From: Enterocloster bolteae
GTDB lineage: Bacteria; Bacillota; Clostridia; Lachnospirales; Lachnospiraceae
Length of the DNA stretch: 58,299 nucleotides
Direction: 5' to 3'
Assembly: GCA_021772025.1 (NCBI GenBank)
Contig: JAETNT010000032.1
Location: forward strand, 1 to 58,299
Shown: positions 33,153 through 42,296 of the stretch, one piece after another
Layout: each line of letters begins with the position of its first letter
How positions within the stretch are numbered: the stretch's first letter is position 1
Program-made: the position numbers and the translations under genes
The notes under the pieces: generated by a model
Told to the model about the DNA's origin: nothing
The model's database searches: none
Seen by the model: the letters and a program-made list of their open reading frames with translations, nothing else

Positions 33153-36100
33153 TCAATATCCATTTTCCGCCTCCACGCGCTCCTCCTTTGAGTAAATTTC
33201 ATATTCCTTAGCCAGACTATAATAGATTTCTGCAGTTTTGGGATATTTCATGTTTAAAAAATCCGCATTGTCTCGATATTTCTCTGCAATTTGCCGTTCC
33301 GATTTTCCCGCATCCGGAGTGAAGCCCCCTCTTTTATTGAAAATAGCAGTTCTATATTCCCTAATGAAACTATCGTCAGCATCTTTTTCAATCATGCACC
33401 TAACCGCTTCACATGGCTCATAACCGTCCTTTCCCTTTGGGGAAAATGCAAATAATCTCCCCATCAAAGGACTATAAAGGTTCGATTGTCTCGACTCTGC
33501 AAGCAATATCTTGAATTTACCTGTCCATGCCTGCAATTTCTCAATATCTACCTCATCATTTTCCTCTGCCGGACAAAACTTGGCCTTGCGGTAAAATGCG
33601 TAAAGATTGCTTATATAGGACTTCTCTTTTTCTGATTTATTTTGCCGTTCTTCTCCCTGATGCCTGAAGATTATGGATACTATTTGCGAAAATATTTCCG
33701 GGGATCTTTTTACCTCTCTCTGAAAGCATCTCATTCTTGTCCAATCCAGTACATTCATAAAAATCATTTCCAAAGCTGCAATTGCCATACATTTTTCTTG
33801 ATCTTCAATAAATGCTTCCTGAACAGGTTTCAATAAATTTTCAAGATAAAAATCTACCGTTTGAATATCCTGAGAACGCCTTATTTTTTCAATGCCTTTT
33901 AGATAATCATAAATCTGTTCTGCAGAAAAGGGCTTATTTTGATTAATCGTATACAAAAGCTTCAGATATTCCTGCATAGTGCCATATTTCCGACATTCTG
34001 ATAGCGCCCATTCTTCATGATGGGCAGGATGTCTTCCCGAGTTCTCCCAAAATCTGTATTTAAATCTTTCTTCCGCCTCTGAAATCAGCGGTAATTCAGA
34101 TGTTCTAAATGCCTCTATCTCATATAGCTGCACAATAAATTCCTCCCTGCATTGATAGAGGTTTGCAAGCCGGAAGCACTTTTCAAAAATATCCTTATTA
34201 AAATCCTCTGCTGCCCACAAATAGTCTAAAGCCATTCTTCCTGAAATCTGGTTTTTTAAAAGCAGCTCATAGATATTAATATCAAATCTCCCCTCAGACC
34301 AATATCTCATTAATGCTCTTCCCAGAGAGTTTCTTTCATATTCTGCACAAATTTTTGCAAGTATATCTAAGCTGCAGCGATTCTCCCGAAACTCTTTTAT
34401 TTTTTCCCGGACAATCCTCTCCTCTTCCTTCTCATTAATTTCGCGCTTTCCTTCCTGATCGTATGGAACTGGATTTAGCAATGGAAAGTCTCTGCCTGAA
34501 TTAAATAAGTACAGATATTCATATTCCGGAGTTGTTATTGTAATTTCTGACAGCAATTGCTCATAGGACGCTATTTTATCCTCCCCCATGGCCCATTCCG
34601 CTGAAGCAAAATATCGATGGCGGTAAATCAAACCGCGAATAGAATTTTTTATTTGTATTACTTCTGTATCCGACATCTGGGCACATTCATATAGTAATTT
34701 ATCAAATATTTCCTCCCGCAATTGTTGGTTTACATTAGAAGAAAATTTCAACATTTTTTCCCAACGCTCTACAGAGAAATCCATATGTTTCAGCAGACTT
34801 TGCAAATAAGCGGCTGTTAATGCATAGATCTCCTTCCATGCTGCAGGTTTCGCATCATTGTGATCCCGGTATTTGGGAGTTTCCAGCGTTCCTACAATCG
34901 TAGAAAAATTCCCCGGCAAGGCATTGTATATAAATTCCCACCCATTCCGATCTAGTTCAAGGGCAAGCTCCGCCGCCTGAATTTTGTCTTTTAAAGAATC
35001 CAAAGCAGAAAAATGATATCCCGGGCAGTATACCTTTGCAAAAATATCCTTAGGGGAGTTAGACTTATACGCAAAAGAGCGGTCATCTAGATGAAGCAGC
35101 CACTTTAATGCCCTTGATGCATATTCTCTCTGGGTTAAAAATTGTTCGATCCCCCACAAAATATTGATATATTCATTTCTTTCAAATAAACCATCCCCCG
35201 GTTGAAATTCAAATAAATCCAGCAGCCCGGTATTCTTGTTTAACTCGGAATCCAAGCGTCTTAGGACGGATTTGGGGGATACCTCGCATAGATTCGTAAA
35301 GAATGCAGAGATGTATTTCCATTGGACAACGCTCTGCACATAACCCAAAATTCTGTCAACCAAGGAATCTAATTCGCTTTGACACTCTTCATCACTGCGG
35401 TAGAAACCTTTCATAATTAAAGTTCGAATCATCCCGGTTCTTATTGTTCCTGACCAGAATAATTTTTCTCCTTTAAATTGCGCTAACAGTTTCTCCTGTG
35501 CAGAATAAGTAAACAAAGCTTCGGATTCATTCAAAACTTCAATGAACAGCTCTGTAAATTGTTTCCATAGAGGTTCTTCTGTAGAAATAGTCATACAGTC
35601 CCATGTATTTTCAACACAGGCAAGGCAATACACTGCTTCCCGATTTTTACGCACTTTATGGATAAACGGATCCTCGCCGGCTGTAAAAGGTAATAAAATT
35701 TCAATGAACTTCTCATATTTCAGGCCACTGAGAGCTTCTATAATGGCTTTATCCCCTTCTGCTTCTGTCCATTGCCCCAGAAGAAGGCAGATTTTTTTAA
35801 CCTGTTCCGGGAGTTCGGTTAACCACAAGGGAGTTTTAAGATATGCGCCATTAAATATTTTTTTCTTCATTGGTATATATAGACCATGAGTCTCCGCCAC
35901 AAGTTTGTTAGCTTCGTTTATGTCCATTCCGGCGCTGGACAAAGCATGTACTATTGCGGCATAAGTTCTCGGTCTGAGTGTCAACGCCTTATAGGAAAAA
36001 ACCGGCATCTCTTCAGAGTATATAAAAATATTTGTATTTCCATCTATAGCTGTTATTTCATCTTTATAGAACCTGGGAATATATATGTGACCAACTGCTG

Positions 36101-36869
36101 ATATTTTTCGGAGCCTCTCCCAATCCTCATAACTTTCAACAACAAAAACCGCACGGTTATCCTTTATTGCCCATAATTCATTCAATATGCAATATAAGAT
36201 TTCTTCCTGGCATTTTCCTTTTACATAGATACATTTATCATTTTTATGTACTTCAAATGATCTTTTGAATTCATCATCATCAATACAAAAGAAGGAAATC
36301 CCAATTTTAGGATTTATCGTCATCCCCTTCAACCGGATGTCCATTTCATCAGCAGAATAAATTTCGATTTTCTGTTCCCGGTATTTTGCCAGTTCCGATG
36401 TAACCACATCAATTTTCTTAGAAATTTTCCCCAATAAGGCGTTTTGTTCTTCTCTCCAATCCTGCTGAAAATAATGATCATACTTTTCCGGCGCCACTTC
36501 CCGAAGCTGCTCCAAAATAGTATACAGCATACCGTTTGCATAAGACTCGGCAACACTATGGGGAATCTCATATTTGTCCATCAACTTCATTAACTTATCC
36601 AGCAAATGAGCTTTTATGTCATACCCATCTTCGTTTTTCAAAGCGTTTGCAAGCTCAAGCATATTTTCTCTAGACAGAACTTCCGCTATATCGTCAAAAA
36701 TCTGTTCTGCATATTTTTCATGTTCAATAAAAAATTTACCGGTATCAACAAATACCTTTTTCCAGTCCCGGGTACTTTTTAGTTTTTCTACTATATTACT
36801 TCCAGCAGATACCAACATACCTGCGCCTTCTCCGGCAGCTAACTCTAATAGCATTTTTTTCTCAATCAT
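33153..36869 (-). CDS. very large helical protein with STAND-like layout but no P-loop; possible defence sensor
   Basis: 1238 residues, ATG behind GAGGGGTGAG. No signal or membrane segment. Order: helical N-terminal region (about 20-145), short coiled coil (145-168), an alpha/beta core (185-285) with KCIYVKGKCQEEILYCILNEL at 212-232, AVFVVESYEDWERL (240-253) and HIYIPRFYKDEI (261-272), then a winged-helix-like segment (298-340, ending THGLYIPMKKKIF), then about 880 residues of helical repeats. The core resembles a STAND NTPase, yet the Walker A lysine is absent (VKGKCQEE instead of GxxGxGKT), and no Walker B acid pair is clear. I do not recognise a named family. Neighbouring restriction genes suggest defence; this is inference. 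Confidence 0.7.
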   Translation of the reverse strand: MIEKKMLLELAAGEGAGMLVSAGSNIVEKLKSTRDWKKVFVDTGKFFIEHEKYAEQIFDDIAEVLSRENMLELANALKNEDGYDIKAHLLDKLMKLMDKYEIPHSVAESYANGMLYTILEQLREVAPEKYDHYFQQDWREEQNALLGKISKKIDVVTSELAKYREQKIEIYSADEMDIRLKGMTINPKIGISFFCIDDDEFKRSFEVHKNDKCIYVKGKCQEEILYCILNELWAIKDNRAVFVVESYEDWERLRKISAVGHIYIPRFYKDEITAIDGNTNIFIYSEEMPVFSYKALTLRPRTYAAIVHALSSAGMDINEANKLVAETHGLYIPMKKKIFNGAYLKTPLWLTELPEQVKKICLLLGQWTEAEGDKAIIEALSGLKYEKFIEILLPFTAGEDPFIHKVRKNREAVYCLACVENTWDCMTISTEEPLWKQFTELFIEVLNESEALFTYSAQEKLLAQFKGEKLFWSGTIRTGMIRTLIMKGFYRSDEECQSELDSLVDRILGYVQSVVQWKYISAFFTNLCEVSPKSVLRRLDSELNKNTGLLDLFEFQPGDGLFERNEYINILWGIEQFLTQREYASRALKWLLHLDDRSFAYKSNSPKDIFAKVYCPGYHFSALDSLKDKIQAAELALELDRNGWEFIYNALPGNFSTIVGTLETPKYRDHNDAKPAAWKEIYALTAAYLQSLLKHMDFSVERWEKMLKFSSNVNQQLREEIFDKLLYECAQMSDTEVIQIKNSIRGLIYRHRYFASAEWAMGEDKIASYEQLLSEITITTPEYEYLYLFNSGRDFPLLNPVPYDQEGKREINEKEEERIVREKIKEFRENRCSLDILAKICAEYERNSLGRALMRYWSEGRFDINIYELLLKNQISGRMALDYLWAAEDFNKDIFEKCFRLANLYQCREEFIVQLYEIEAFRTSELPLISEAEERFKYRFWENSGRHPAHHEEWALSECRKYGTMQEYLKLLYTINQNKPFSAEQIYDYLKGIEKIRRSQDIQTVDFYLENLLKPVQEAFIEDQEKCMAIAALEMIFMNVLDWTRMRCFQREVKRSPEIFSQIVSIIFRHQGEERQNKSEKEKSYISNLYAFYRKAKFCPAEENDEVDIEKLQAWTGKFKILLAESRQSNLYSPLMGRLFAFSPKGKDGYEPCEAVRCMIEKDADDSFIREYRTAIFNKRGGFTPDAGKSERQIAEKYRDNADFLNMKYPKTAEIYYSLAKEYEIYSKEERVEAENGY

Positions 36870-36936
36870 TTTTTCTCACCCCTCTATAACAGTATAAACG
36901 AGTTTTTTAATTCAGGCAATGTTTCTTAATCCGCCA

Positions 36937-36991
36937 TTGATAAACCACAAATTTTCAGATATTATATTCATATGAAATTCTAATATGAATT
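36937..36991 (+). promoter_or_regulatory. promoter and palindromic operator of the MFS-LacI operon
   Basis: TTGATA (36937-36942), 17 bases, TATTAT (36960-36965), directly followed by the palindrome ATTCATATGAAATT (36966-36979) and a half-site AATATGAATT (36983-36992). The same 14 bases occur at 39260-39273 and the same promoter layout at 42297-42338. Position after -10 fits repression, most likely by the LacI protein of this operon. Confidence 0.75.
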
Positions 36992-37007
36992 GATGTGAGG
37001 AAAGAAA

Positions 37008-38198
37008 ATGCAAAACACACAGAAAATACGGCTTATCATCACTTACGCCCTATTTTATATCGCATATATGTCGCTGTTTCCCTTCCAGACCATGTATCTT
37101 CTGTCTCTGGGGTATGAGAAAACCGCAATTGCGGCAGTTACCACCTGCACCGCGCTTGGCAATTTTTTGATTCAGTATACGGTAGGAAAATATGCAGACC
37201 GAATCCAGTCCGCAAAGAAGCTTTTAAAATTACTTCTTTCCACTTCCGTATTTGTTACGGGATTTCTGTATTTTATACACGGAAACATATTTACCGTTAT
37301 CCTGGCGGTTCTTCCTGTAACCCTTTTAGACTTTTCAGCCATAGGCCAGTTAGACACATATACCCTTACAGCCTCTGCCAAGAACCCCTCTGTCCACTAC
37401 AGCACCATGCGGGCAGCCGGCGGTCTGGCCGGCGCCGGCGCCAGTGCATTATTTGGAATCATTTACGCCAAAATCGGGCTGAGCTACATGTTTTTCTTTC
37501 ATGGCGGAATCATGTTTCTTTCTGCTCTTTCCTTATGGTTTCTTCCTGAAACTAAAAAGCAAACTCCGGCCGGGCCGTATCAGAAGGAAATAAAGCCGGA
37601 TACAGCAGAATCAGGAATGCCTCTTTTGCCCTGGCTTCCCATGTTATTCTCTGGATGCCTGATCTTTCTTGGATGGAGGATAAATGTTATTTATCTTCCG
37701 ATCTTGCTCAAAGAAGCTGGAGGAACAAGCACCCACCAAGGAGCCGCTATGGCAGTGATGAATATAAGCAGCCTTCCGATATTACTGACTTTTCCACACC
37801 TTACAAAGCATTATTCCCTTTCAAGGCTTATGGCTATCGGCGGAATATTCATGGCCTTACGTATACTTTTTGTTTCTTTTCTGAAATCTGCTGAACTGCT
37901 GACAATGGTACAAGTTTTGGAAGGCGTAAGTTACGGCCTTCTTCAGCCGGCTATTATGGAATTATTTGCCCGCCATGCTGCAAATCATATCCGTGGCCGT
38001 ATCGTTGCCCTGTGGACAGGAATACAGATGGCCTTGAGTACAATTATTACGAATCTGATCGTAAATGGTTTCAGTATATTTTTAGAGTTAAGGGCAATCT
38101 TTGCTATATTTACGGTAATTACAGCAGCTGGCATGATTCTGCTCCTAATGTCCTATAGAAAAATAGAAAAAGTACGGAGGAAAAGCGATGAAGTTTAA
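37008..38198 (+). CDS. MFS transporter (LacY/nucleoside-symporter-like group)
   Basis: 396 residues with 12 predicted membrane helices, no signal peptide. It opens IRLIITYALFYIAYMSLFPFQTMYLLSLGYEKTAIA, the pattern of the MFS_1-like group that contains sugar and nucleoside symporters, and has AVLPVTLLDFSAIGQLDTYTL and HYSTMRAAGGLAGAGASALFG around helices 4-5. It overlaps the LacI-family regulator by 11 bases, so transport and regulation are co-transcribed. The regulator's ligand is probably the transported compound or a derivative. Confidence 0.85.
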   Translation: MQNTQKIRLIITYALFYIAYMSLFPFQTMYLLSLGYEKTAIAAVTTCTALGNFLIQYTVGKYADRIQSAKKLLKLLLSTSVFVTGFLYFIHGNIFTVILAVLPVTLLDFSAIGQLDTYTLTASAKNPSVHYSTMRAAGGLAGAGASALFGIIYAKIGLSYMFFFHGGIMFLSALSLWFLPETKKQTPAGPYQKEIKPDTAESGMPLLPWLPMLFSGCLIFLGWRINVIYLPILLKEAGGTSTHQGAAMAVMNISSLPILLTFPHLTKHYSLSRLMAIGGIFMALRILFVSFLKSAELLTMVQVLEGVSYGLLQPAIMELFARHAANHIRGRIVALWTGIQMALSTIITNLIVNGFSIFLELRAIFAIFTVITAAGMILLLMSYRKIEKVRRKSDEV

Positions 38199-39228
38199 CA
38201 AAAAAATAAAGGTTACAGATATTGCTCAGGCAGCAGGCGTAAGCCAGGCAGCCGTATCCCGTTATATTAACGGGAGCGGATATGTATCGGATGATAAAAA
38301 GCAGAGTATCGCTGCAGCAATGGATTCTCTTGGTGTTCAGGTATCTGACGAACCTCCTGCAAGCCGGGGCAGAAACCGCAAAATCTTCGGCTTGCTTATT
38401 CCGCCGCTGAACGGAAATGTCCAATATACATGTATGGCAAGTTTTTTCTCCGAAGCAGCAAAAACTCGTGGATATTCAACCAGAGTATATGCGGTTAACT
38501 TAAGCGAAACGGAATTGAATTCTGTTTTGCAAACTATGCTGAAAGACCATCTTTCCGGAATCTTTATTCCGGTTGTCCCTATGCTGGAGCTGGACAAAAA
38601 AACTCAAAAAACCATTACCGAAAGCGAAATCCCAATTGTAATGTTTTCAGAGTTTTTAAATCCATATCCAAAGATCAACAGTATTGTTAACAACTTTGAC
38701 GCAGGAATCAACATGGCAGTTAATCATCTATGGGAATGTGGCTGCAGAAATATTGCACTAATGACTCCGCCGACCACTCAAAGTAAGTCCGCAGTCCTTC
38801 AGCAGCGGGCATTCCGCAATATCGTCCAAACCTGCGGGACATGGGATAGCTGGCAGATCACAGAATATGCCTGGGATGAACCCACTTTTACCAAAGCCGG
38901 ATACAATTGCGCCCGGCTGGCATTTGAAAAAAATCCTCAGATTGACGGCATTATTTGCTGGACGGATTCCTATGCAGCCGGGATTTTATGGTATCTTTAC
39001 GAGACCGGGCGCAATATTCCCAAAGATGTGAAAATTGTTGCAAGTAATGATGACTATGCCGCATATCTTTGCCCGCCCATTACTACATATGCCCTGTCAA
39101 ATGAATCTGTTTGCACAGAAGCGCTGGATATGCTGATTCGTCTTCAAAGTACACGAGAGCGAGATAATGTCAAACACGTATACCTGACGCCTAAGTTTAT
39201 AATCCGAAGATCCACTGAATTAAAATAG
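38188..39228 (+). CDS. LacI family transcriptional regulator
   Basis: 346 residues. N-terminal helix-turn-helix and hinge helix: VTDIAQAAGVSQAAVSRYINGSGYVSDDKKQSIAAAMDSLGV (residues about 8-50); then a periplasmic-binding-protein-like ligand domain with IFIPVVPMLELD, NHLWECGCRNIALMTPP and DGIICWTDSYAAGILWYL. The recognition-helix sequence is typical of LacI proteins, and the palindromes ATTCATATGAAATT in front of its own operon and of the downstream hydrolase are natural candidates for its binding sites. Confidence 0.9.
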   Translation: MKFNKKIKVTDIAQAAGVSQAAVSRYINGSGYVSDDKKQSIAAAMDSLGVQVSDEPPASRGRNRKIFGLLIPPLNGNVQYTCMASFFSEAAKTRGYSTRVYAVNLSETELNSVLQTMLKDHLSGIFIPVVPMLELDKKTQKTITESEIPIVMFSEFLNPYPKINSIVNNFDAGINMAVNHLWECGCRNIALMTPPTTQSKSAVLQQRAFRNIVQTCGTWDSWQITEYAWDEPTFTKAGYNCARLAFEKNPQIDGIICWTDSYAAGILWYLYETGRNIPKDVKIVASNDDYAAYLCPPITTYALSNESVCTEALDMLIRLQSTRERDNVKHVYLTPKFIIRRSTELK

Positions 39229-39259
39229 AACCGTTGGCGTATGCAAATTCACCATGTAC

Positions 39260-39309
39260 ATTCATATGAAATTTTCATTGTGAATATGATATGAAATAAA
39301 TATGAAAAT
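39260..39309 (+). promoter_or_regulatory. cluster of palindromic operators upstream of the membrane hydrolase gene
   Basis: ATTCATATGAAATT at 39260-39273 is identical to the element at 36966-36979. It is followed by TTCATTGTGAA (near 39275-39285), GATATGAAAT and AATATGAAAA, giving at least three related sites in 50 bases upstream of the -35 box. Confidence 0.65.
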
Positions 39310-39326
39310 ATTGGGCATTATGCGGA

Positions 39327-39355
39327 TTGAATTGTTTTTTCTACATTGTTAAAAT
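39327..39355 (+). promoter_or_regulatory. sigma-A promoter of the membrane hydrolase gene
   Basis: TTGAAT (39327-39332), 17-base spacer, TAAAAT (39350-39355), 56 bases before the ATG. The operators lie upstream of this promoter, so activation or looping is possible. Confidence 0.65.
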
Positions 39356-39411
39356 TTGTTATAGGAAGGTTTTAAGTAACCAGTAAAATACTAAAAGATG
39401 GGAGAAAAAAC

Positions 39412-41184
39412 ATGAAAGTACAAAACACCAAAGCAAAAGCAATGTCCAAACGTACGCTCACTCTGATTTTGGCAGTATCTGTATTCGTTCTCAGCGCTTT
39501 TGTTCTCAGAATGTCCCTGACAAACGGTTTTTCTGTTGATGTAAAAACGGTGAACTTTGTTACAGATGAAAGTGTTAATATGGGCGGAACCCTGTGGGTT
39601 CCTTCTAATGCAACTGCAGAAACACCGGCGGCGGGTATCGTGGTTGCTCCTGGCGGAAATACCCCTCATACCTTCTACTCAAGCTATTGTATCGAGCTTG
39701 CAAGACGCGGTTATGTTGTATTTGCATACGACTACTACGGAACAGCAGGCTCCGGTATGACCATGGAAGGAAACTCCGGCGCAGTTGCGGCAATGAAATA
39801 CTTAGCCGGATTGAAATTTGTCGATTCAGAGCGTCTCGGCGCAACCGGCCACTCTAATGGCGGCGCACAGGCATCCGCAGCTATTCTTAGTGAATATGCT
39901 GCTTCTGCAGCAGCCAGAAGCGTTGCTTTCATCGGATGCGGTATTCCCGGCGAGGATCTGAGTGTTTATGACGGTGTAAACGTTATGGCAATCTGGGGTC
40001 TTCTGGACGAGTGCGGCCAGGGTGTTTTTTGGGATGTATATCATCAGGATACTTTGAATTACGCCGGCATGGCAGATCTTGCAGGCATGCCGAAAGACGC
40101 AATGGAAGCCGGAAAGTACTATGGCGATCCGGCGGACGGTTCTCTCCGCGTACTTTACACGCCAAATACGTTCCACTCTCTTTCTAATATCGCCGGCTCC
40201 AGTGTATCCAGCCTTATAGCGTACTTTGATGATACTCTCGGCGGAAACATTACGGCCCTTGCGGATAATTCTTTTATATATGTATGGCAGGAAATCGCAG
40301 TCCTTCTTATGGCCTTAAGCATCTGTGTAATGATCTTCCCAATCGGCTCCATTCTTCTTGAAACAAAAGTATTTGAGCCTCTGAAAAGGCCTCTTCCGGA
40401 GGAATCTGCAAAAGCAGGCATTAAGCATTGGATTTTTCTTTTCCTTCCGGGTATTATCTCTGCAATGCTTGTCAAATCAACAATTATTCAGGGACAGACT
40501 ATTCTTGGAAAGCTTCCGAAGCTTTTTAACGTTCAAAGTACAAACGGATTTATTTGGTGGTTCTTCCTTTCTGCTTTAATCGGTATTGTATTCTACCTCA
40601 TTGGCAGATTTGCGGATAACTCTGCAGACCGCCAGTCAGACAAGCTTCGTCTCCAGACCAGCGCCGCTAACATCTTCCTGGCAATATTCTTCTCTCTGGC
40701 AGTTGTCGGTGTGCCTTACTTACTTGCCGTATTTGCAGAGCGTGTTTGCGGTTGGTACGGGAGAATTTTCCAAACCTACTTCGCATCCATCGCTCCGGGA
40801 AGAATCGGGCAGTATATTGTATACTATATTATGTTCCTGATCCTCTTTACAGCTTATGCATTCCTTCAGACTGAAGCCTCCCGTATCAAGGGAACCTCTC
40901 CTCGAGTACAATATCTGATTCTGCTGATTATGAATGCGCTTCCGGCAGTTATTTTCCTTGGACTCCTTTACGGAAAACTGGTATTTACTCATATTACCCC
41001 AATTAATGGCCGCGAAATGTCGAGAGCCCAGGGCGCAATGATGGGTATGCTTCTTTTGTATCCTGTAATTGCTGGAGTAGTAAAAAAATTCTACAATAAA
41101 ACGGCAAATATTTATGTGGTCGCTGCAGTCAACGCAGCACTGATTACCTGGCTGTCTGTCAACACTCCACAGCTTATGGTGTAG
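39412..41184 (+). CDS. membrane-anchored alpha/beta hydrolase with polytopic C-terminal half
   Basis: 590 residues. A single helix (about 15-34) exports residues 40-285, an alpha/beta hydrolase domain with oxyanion-region VVAPGGNTPHTFY, nucleophile Ser148 in GHSNGG, and candidate Asp199 and His255 (NTFHSLS). Residues 290-590 form about eight membrane helices without similarity I can name. An outward-facing esterase or lipase-like enzyme fused to a membrane module is inferred. Codon use is richer in C at third positions than its neighbours. It has its own promoter and the palindromes shared with the MFS-LacI operon, so it belongs to that regulon. Confidence 0.8.
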   Translation: MKVQNTKAKAMSKRTLTLILAVSVFVLSAFVLRMSLTNGFSVDVKTVNFVTDESVNMGGTLWVPSNATAETPAAGIVVAPGGNTPHTFYSSYCIELARRGYVVFAYDYYGTAGSGMTMEGNSGAVAAMKYLAGLKFVDSERLGATGHSNGGAQASAAILSEYAASAAARSVAFIGCGIPGEDLSVYDGVNVMAIWGLLDECGQGVFWDVYHQDTLNYAGMADLAGMPKDAMEAGKYYGDPADGSLRVLYTPNTFHSLSNIAGSSVSSLIAYFDDTLGGNITALADNSFIYVWQEIAVLLMALSICVMIFPIGSILLETKVFEPLKRPLPEESAKAGIKHWIFLFLPGIISAMLVKSTIIQGQTILGKLPKLFNVQSTNGFIWWFFLSALIGIVFYLIGRFADNSADRQSDKLRLQTSAANIFLAIFFSLAVVGVPYLLAVFAERVCGWYGRIFQTYFASIAPGRIGQYIVYYIMFLILFTAYAFLQTEASRIKGTSPRVQYLILLIMNALPAVIFLGLLYGKLVFTHITPINGREMSRAQGAMMGMLLLYPVIAGVVKKFYNKTANIYVVAAVNAALITWLSVNTPQLMV

Positions 41185-41207
41185 TTATACTGTAACAGCA
41201 TCCTCTC

Positions 41208-41264
41208 AGCGGACCGGAGCACATGCTCCGTTGTCCGCTAAAGGGGCTAGTGTCAGCACACTAG
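41208..41264. terminator. two hairpins between convergent hydrolase and flavoprotein genes
   Basis: AGCGGAC ... GTCCGCT (41208-41239) encloses GGAGCA/TGCTCC, and CTAGTGT-CAGC-ACACTAG (41247-41264) follows. Neither has a long U tract; they probably end or stabilise both converging messages. Confidence 0.5.
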
Positions 41265-41273
41265 TACAGGATA

Positions 41274-42167
41274 TCAGCACATTGCTGCTGCCTGAATACC
41301 CGCGACTGCGCCATCGGCAACTGCTGTGGCTACCTGTCTCACTTTTTTCACGCAGATATCTCCTGCCGCAAACACTCCCGGAATTTTCGTCTGCATAGAA
41401 TCATCAACCGGAATATAGCCGCCGTCTAATTTTAATTCTGTGTACATCTGCGTATTGGGAACAATCCCTGCGTATACAAATATTCCGCACTCTGCATCTT
41501 TTACAATCTGCTTTTTTCCTGTTTTGTTATCCGTAAATTCAAGCTCTTCCGCTGCTTTGCTGCCATATACTGCCGTAAGGCTTGAATGCGGCATGATTTC
41601 AATATTCCTATGGGCAGCTGCTTTATCTTTGAATTCCTGTATGCATGCAAGTTCATCTTCTACACATACAATCGTTACTTTTTCCGCTATTTCAGACAGA
41701 TAAAGCGCTTCCTTCACTGCTCCATCCGCTCCGCCGATTACATAAACATTTTTTCCTTTATAATTCATACCATCTTTGGGCGCATTTAATCTGACACCCT
41801 TCAGGCCTTCCCCCGGAATATTCAGCAAACGGCCGGAACCGCCGTTTGCCAGGATTAAGGTCTTAGACTCGTAACTTTCTTTATCCGTTACGACTTTCTT
41901 TATTTCGCCTGTAAGCTTTGTCTCTGTCACATTTTCATAGCGAATCTCCACACCGGCTCTCAGCGCCTGCTCTTTCATTCGTTCCGCAAATGTACTGCCG
42001 GATTCTTCCTGCGCTACTGCTGTATAATGCGTAACGGCAGATACCGTTCCAATCAAACCTCCTACCTGCCTTTTTTCCAGCACCAAAACCTTTTTTCCTC
42101 TGCTTTTCCCGTAAACAGCCGCACTGATACCGGCCGGACCTGCACCAATAATAATGATATCGTACAT
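41274..42167 (-). CDS. thioredoxin reductase-like flavoprotein without the redox CxxC
   Basis: 297 residues from ATG at 42167, behind GGAGGA. FAD motif IIIIGAGPAGISAAVY (4-19), NAD(P) site VYVIGGADGAVKEALYLSEIA (141-161), and the closing GVFAAGDICVKKVRQVATAVADGAVAG. Where thioredoxin reductases have CAxCDG, this protein reads LNAPKDG (127-133), so the active disulfide is missing; it also lacks it elsewhere. It may reduce another acceptor, like ferredoxin-NADP reductase-type members. Transcribed divergently from the AraC-type regulator whose promoter carries the shared palindrome. Confidence 0.85.
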   Translation of the reverse strand: MYDIIIIGAGPAGISAAVYGKSRGKKVLVLEKRQVGGLIGTVSAVTHYTAVAQEESGSTFAERMKEQALRAGVEIRYENVTETKLTGEIKKVVTDKESYESKTLILANGGSGRLLNIPGEGLKGVRLNAPKDGMNYKGKNVYVIGGADGAVKEALYLSEIAEKVTIVCVEDELACIQEFKDKAAAHRNIEIMPHSSLTAVYGSKAAEELEFTDNKTGKKQIVKDAECGIFVYAGIVPNTQMYTELKLDGGYIPVDDSMQTKIPGVFAAGDICVKKVRQVATAVADGAVAGIQAAAMC

Positions 42168-42296
42168 TTTAAATTCCTCCTTACTTCCCGCTGATTCATG
42201 CATTGTTTCCAGCAGCTCTTAGTTATAGTTATATTTTTACTCTTATTCATGCTTTTCATTCCATCCTTGTATAGAGGATTATTTCTAAATTTGTCG

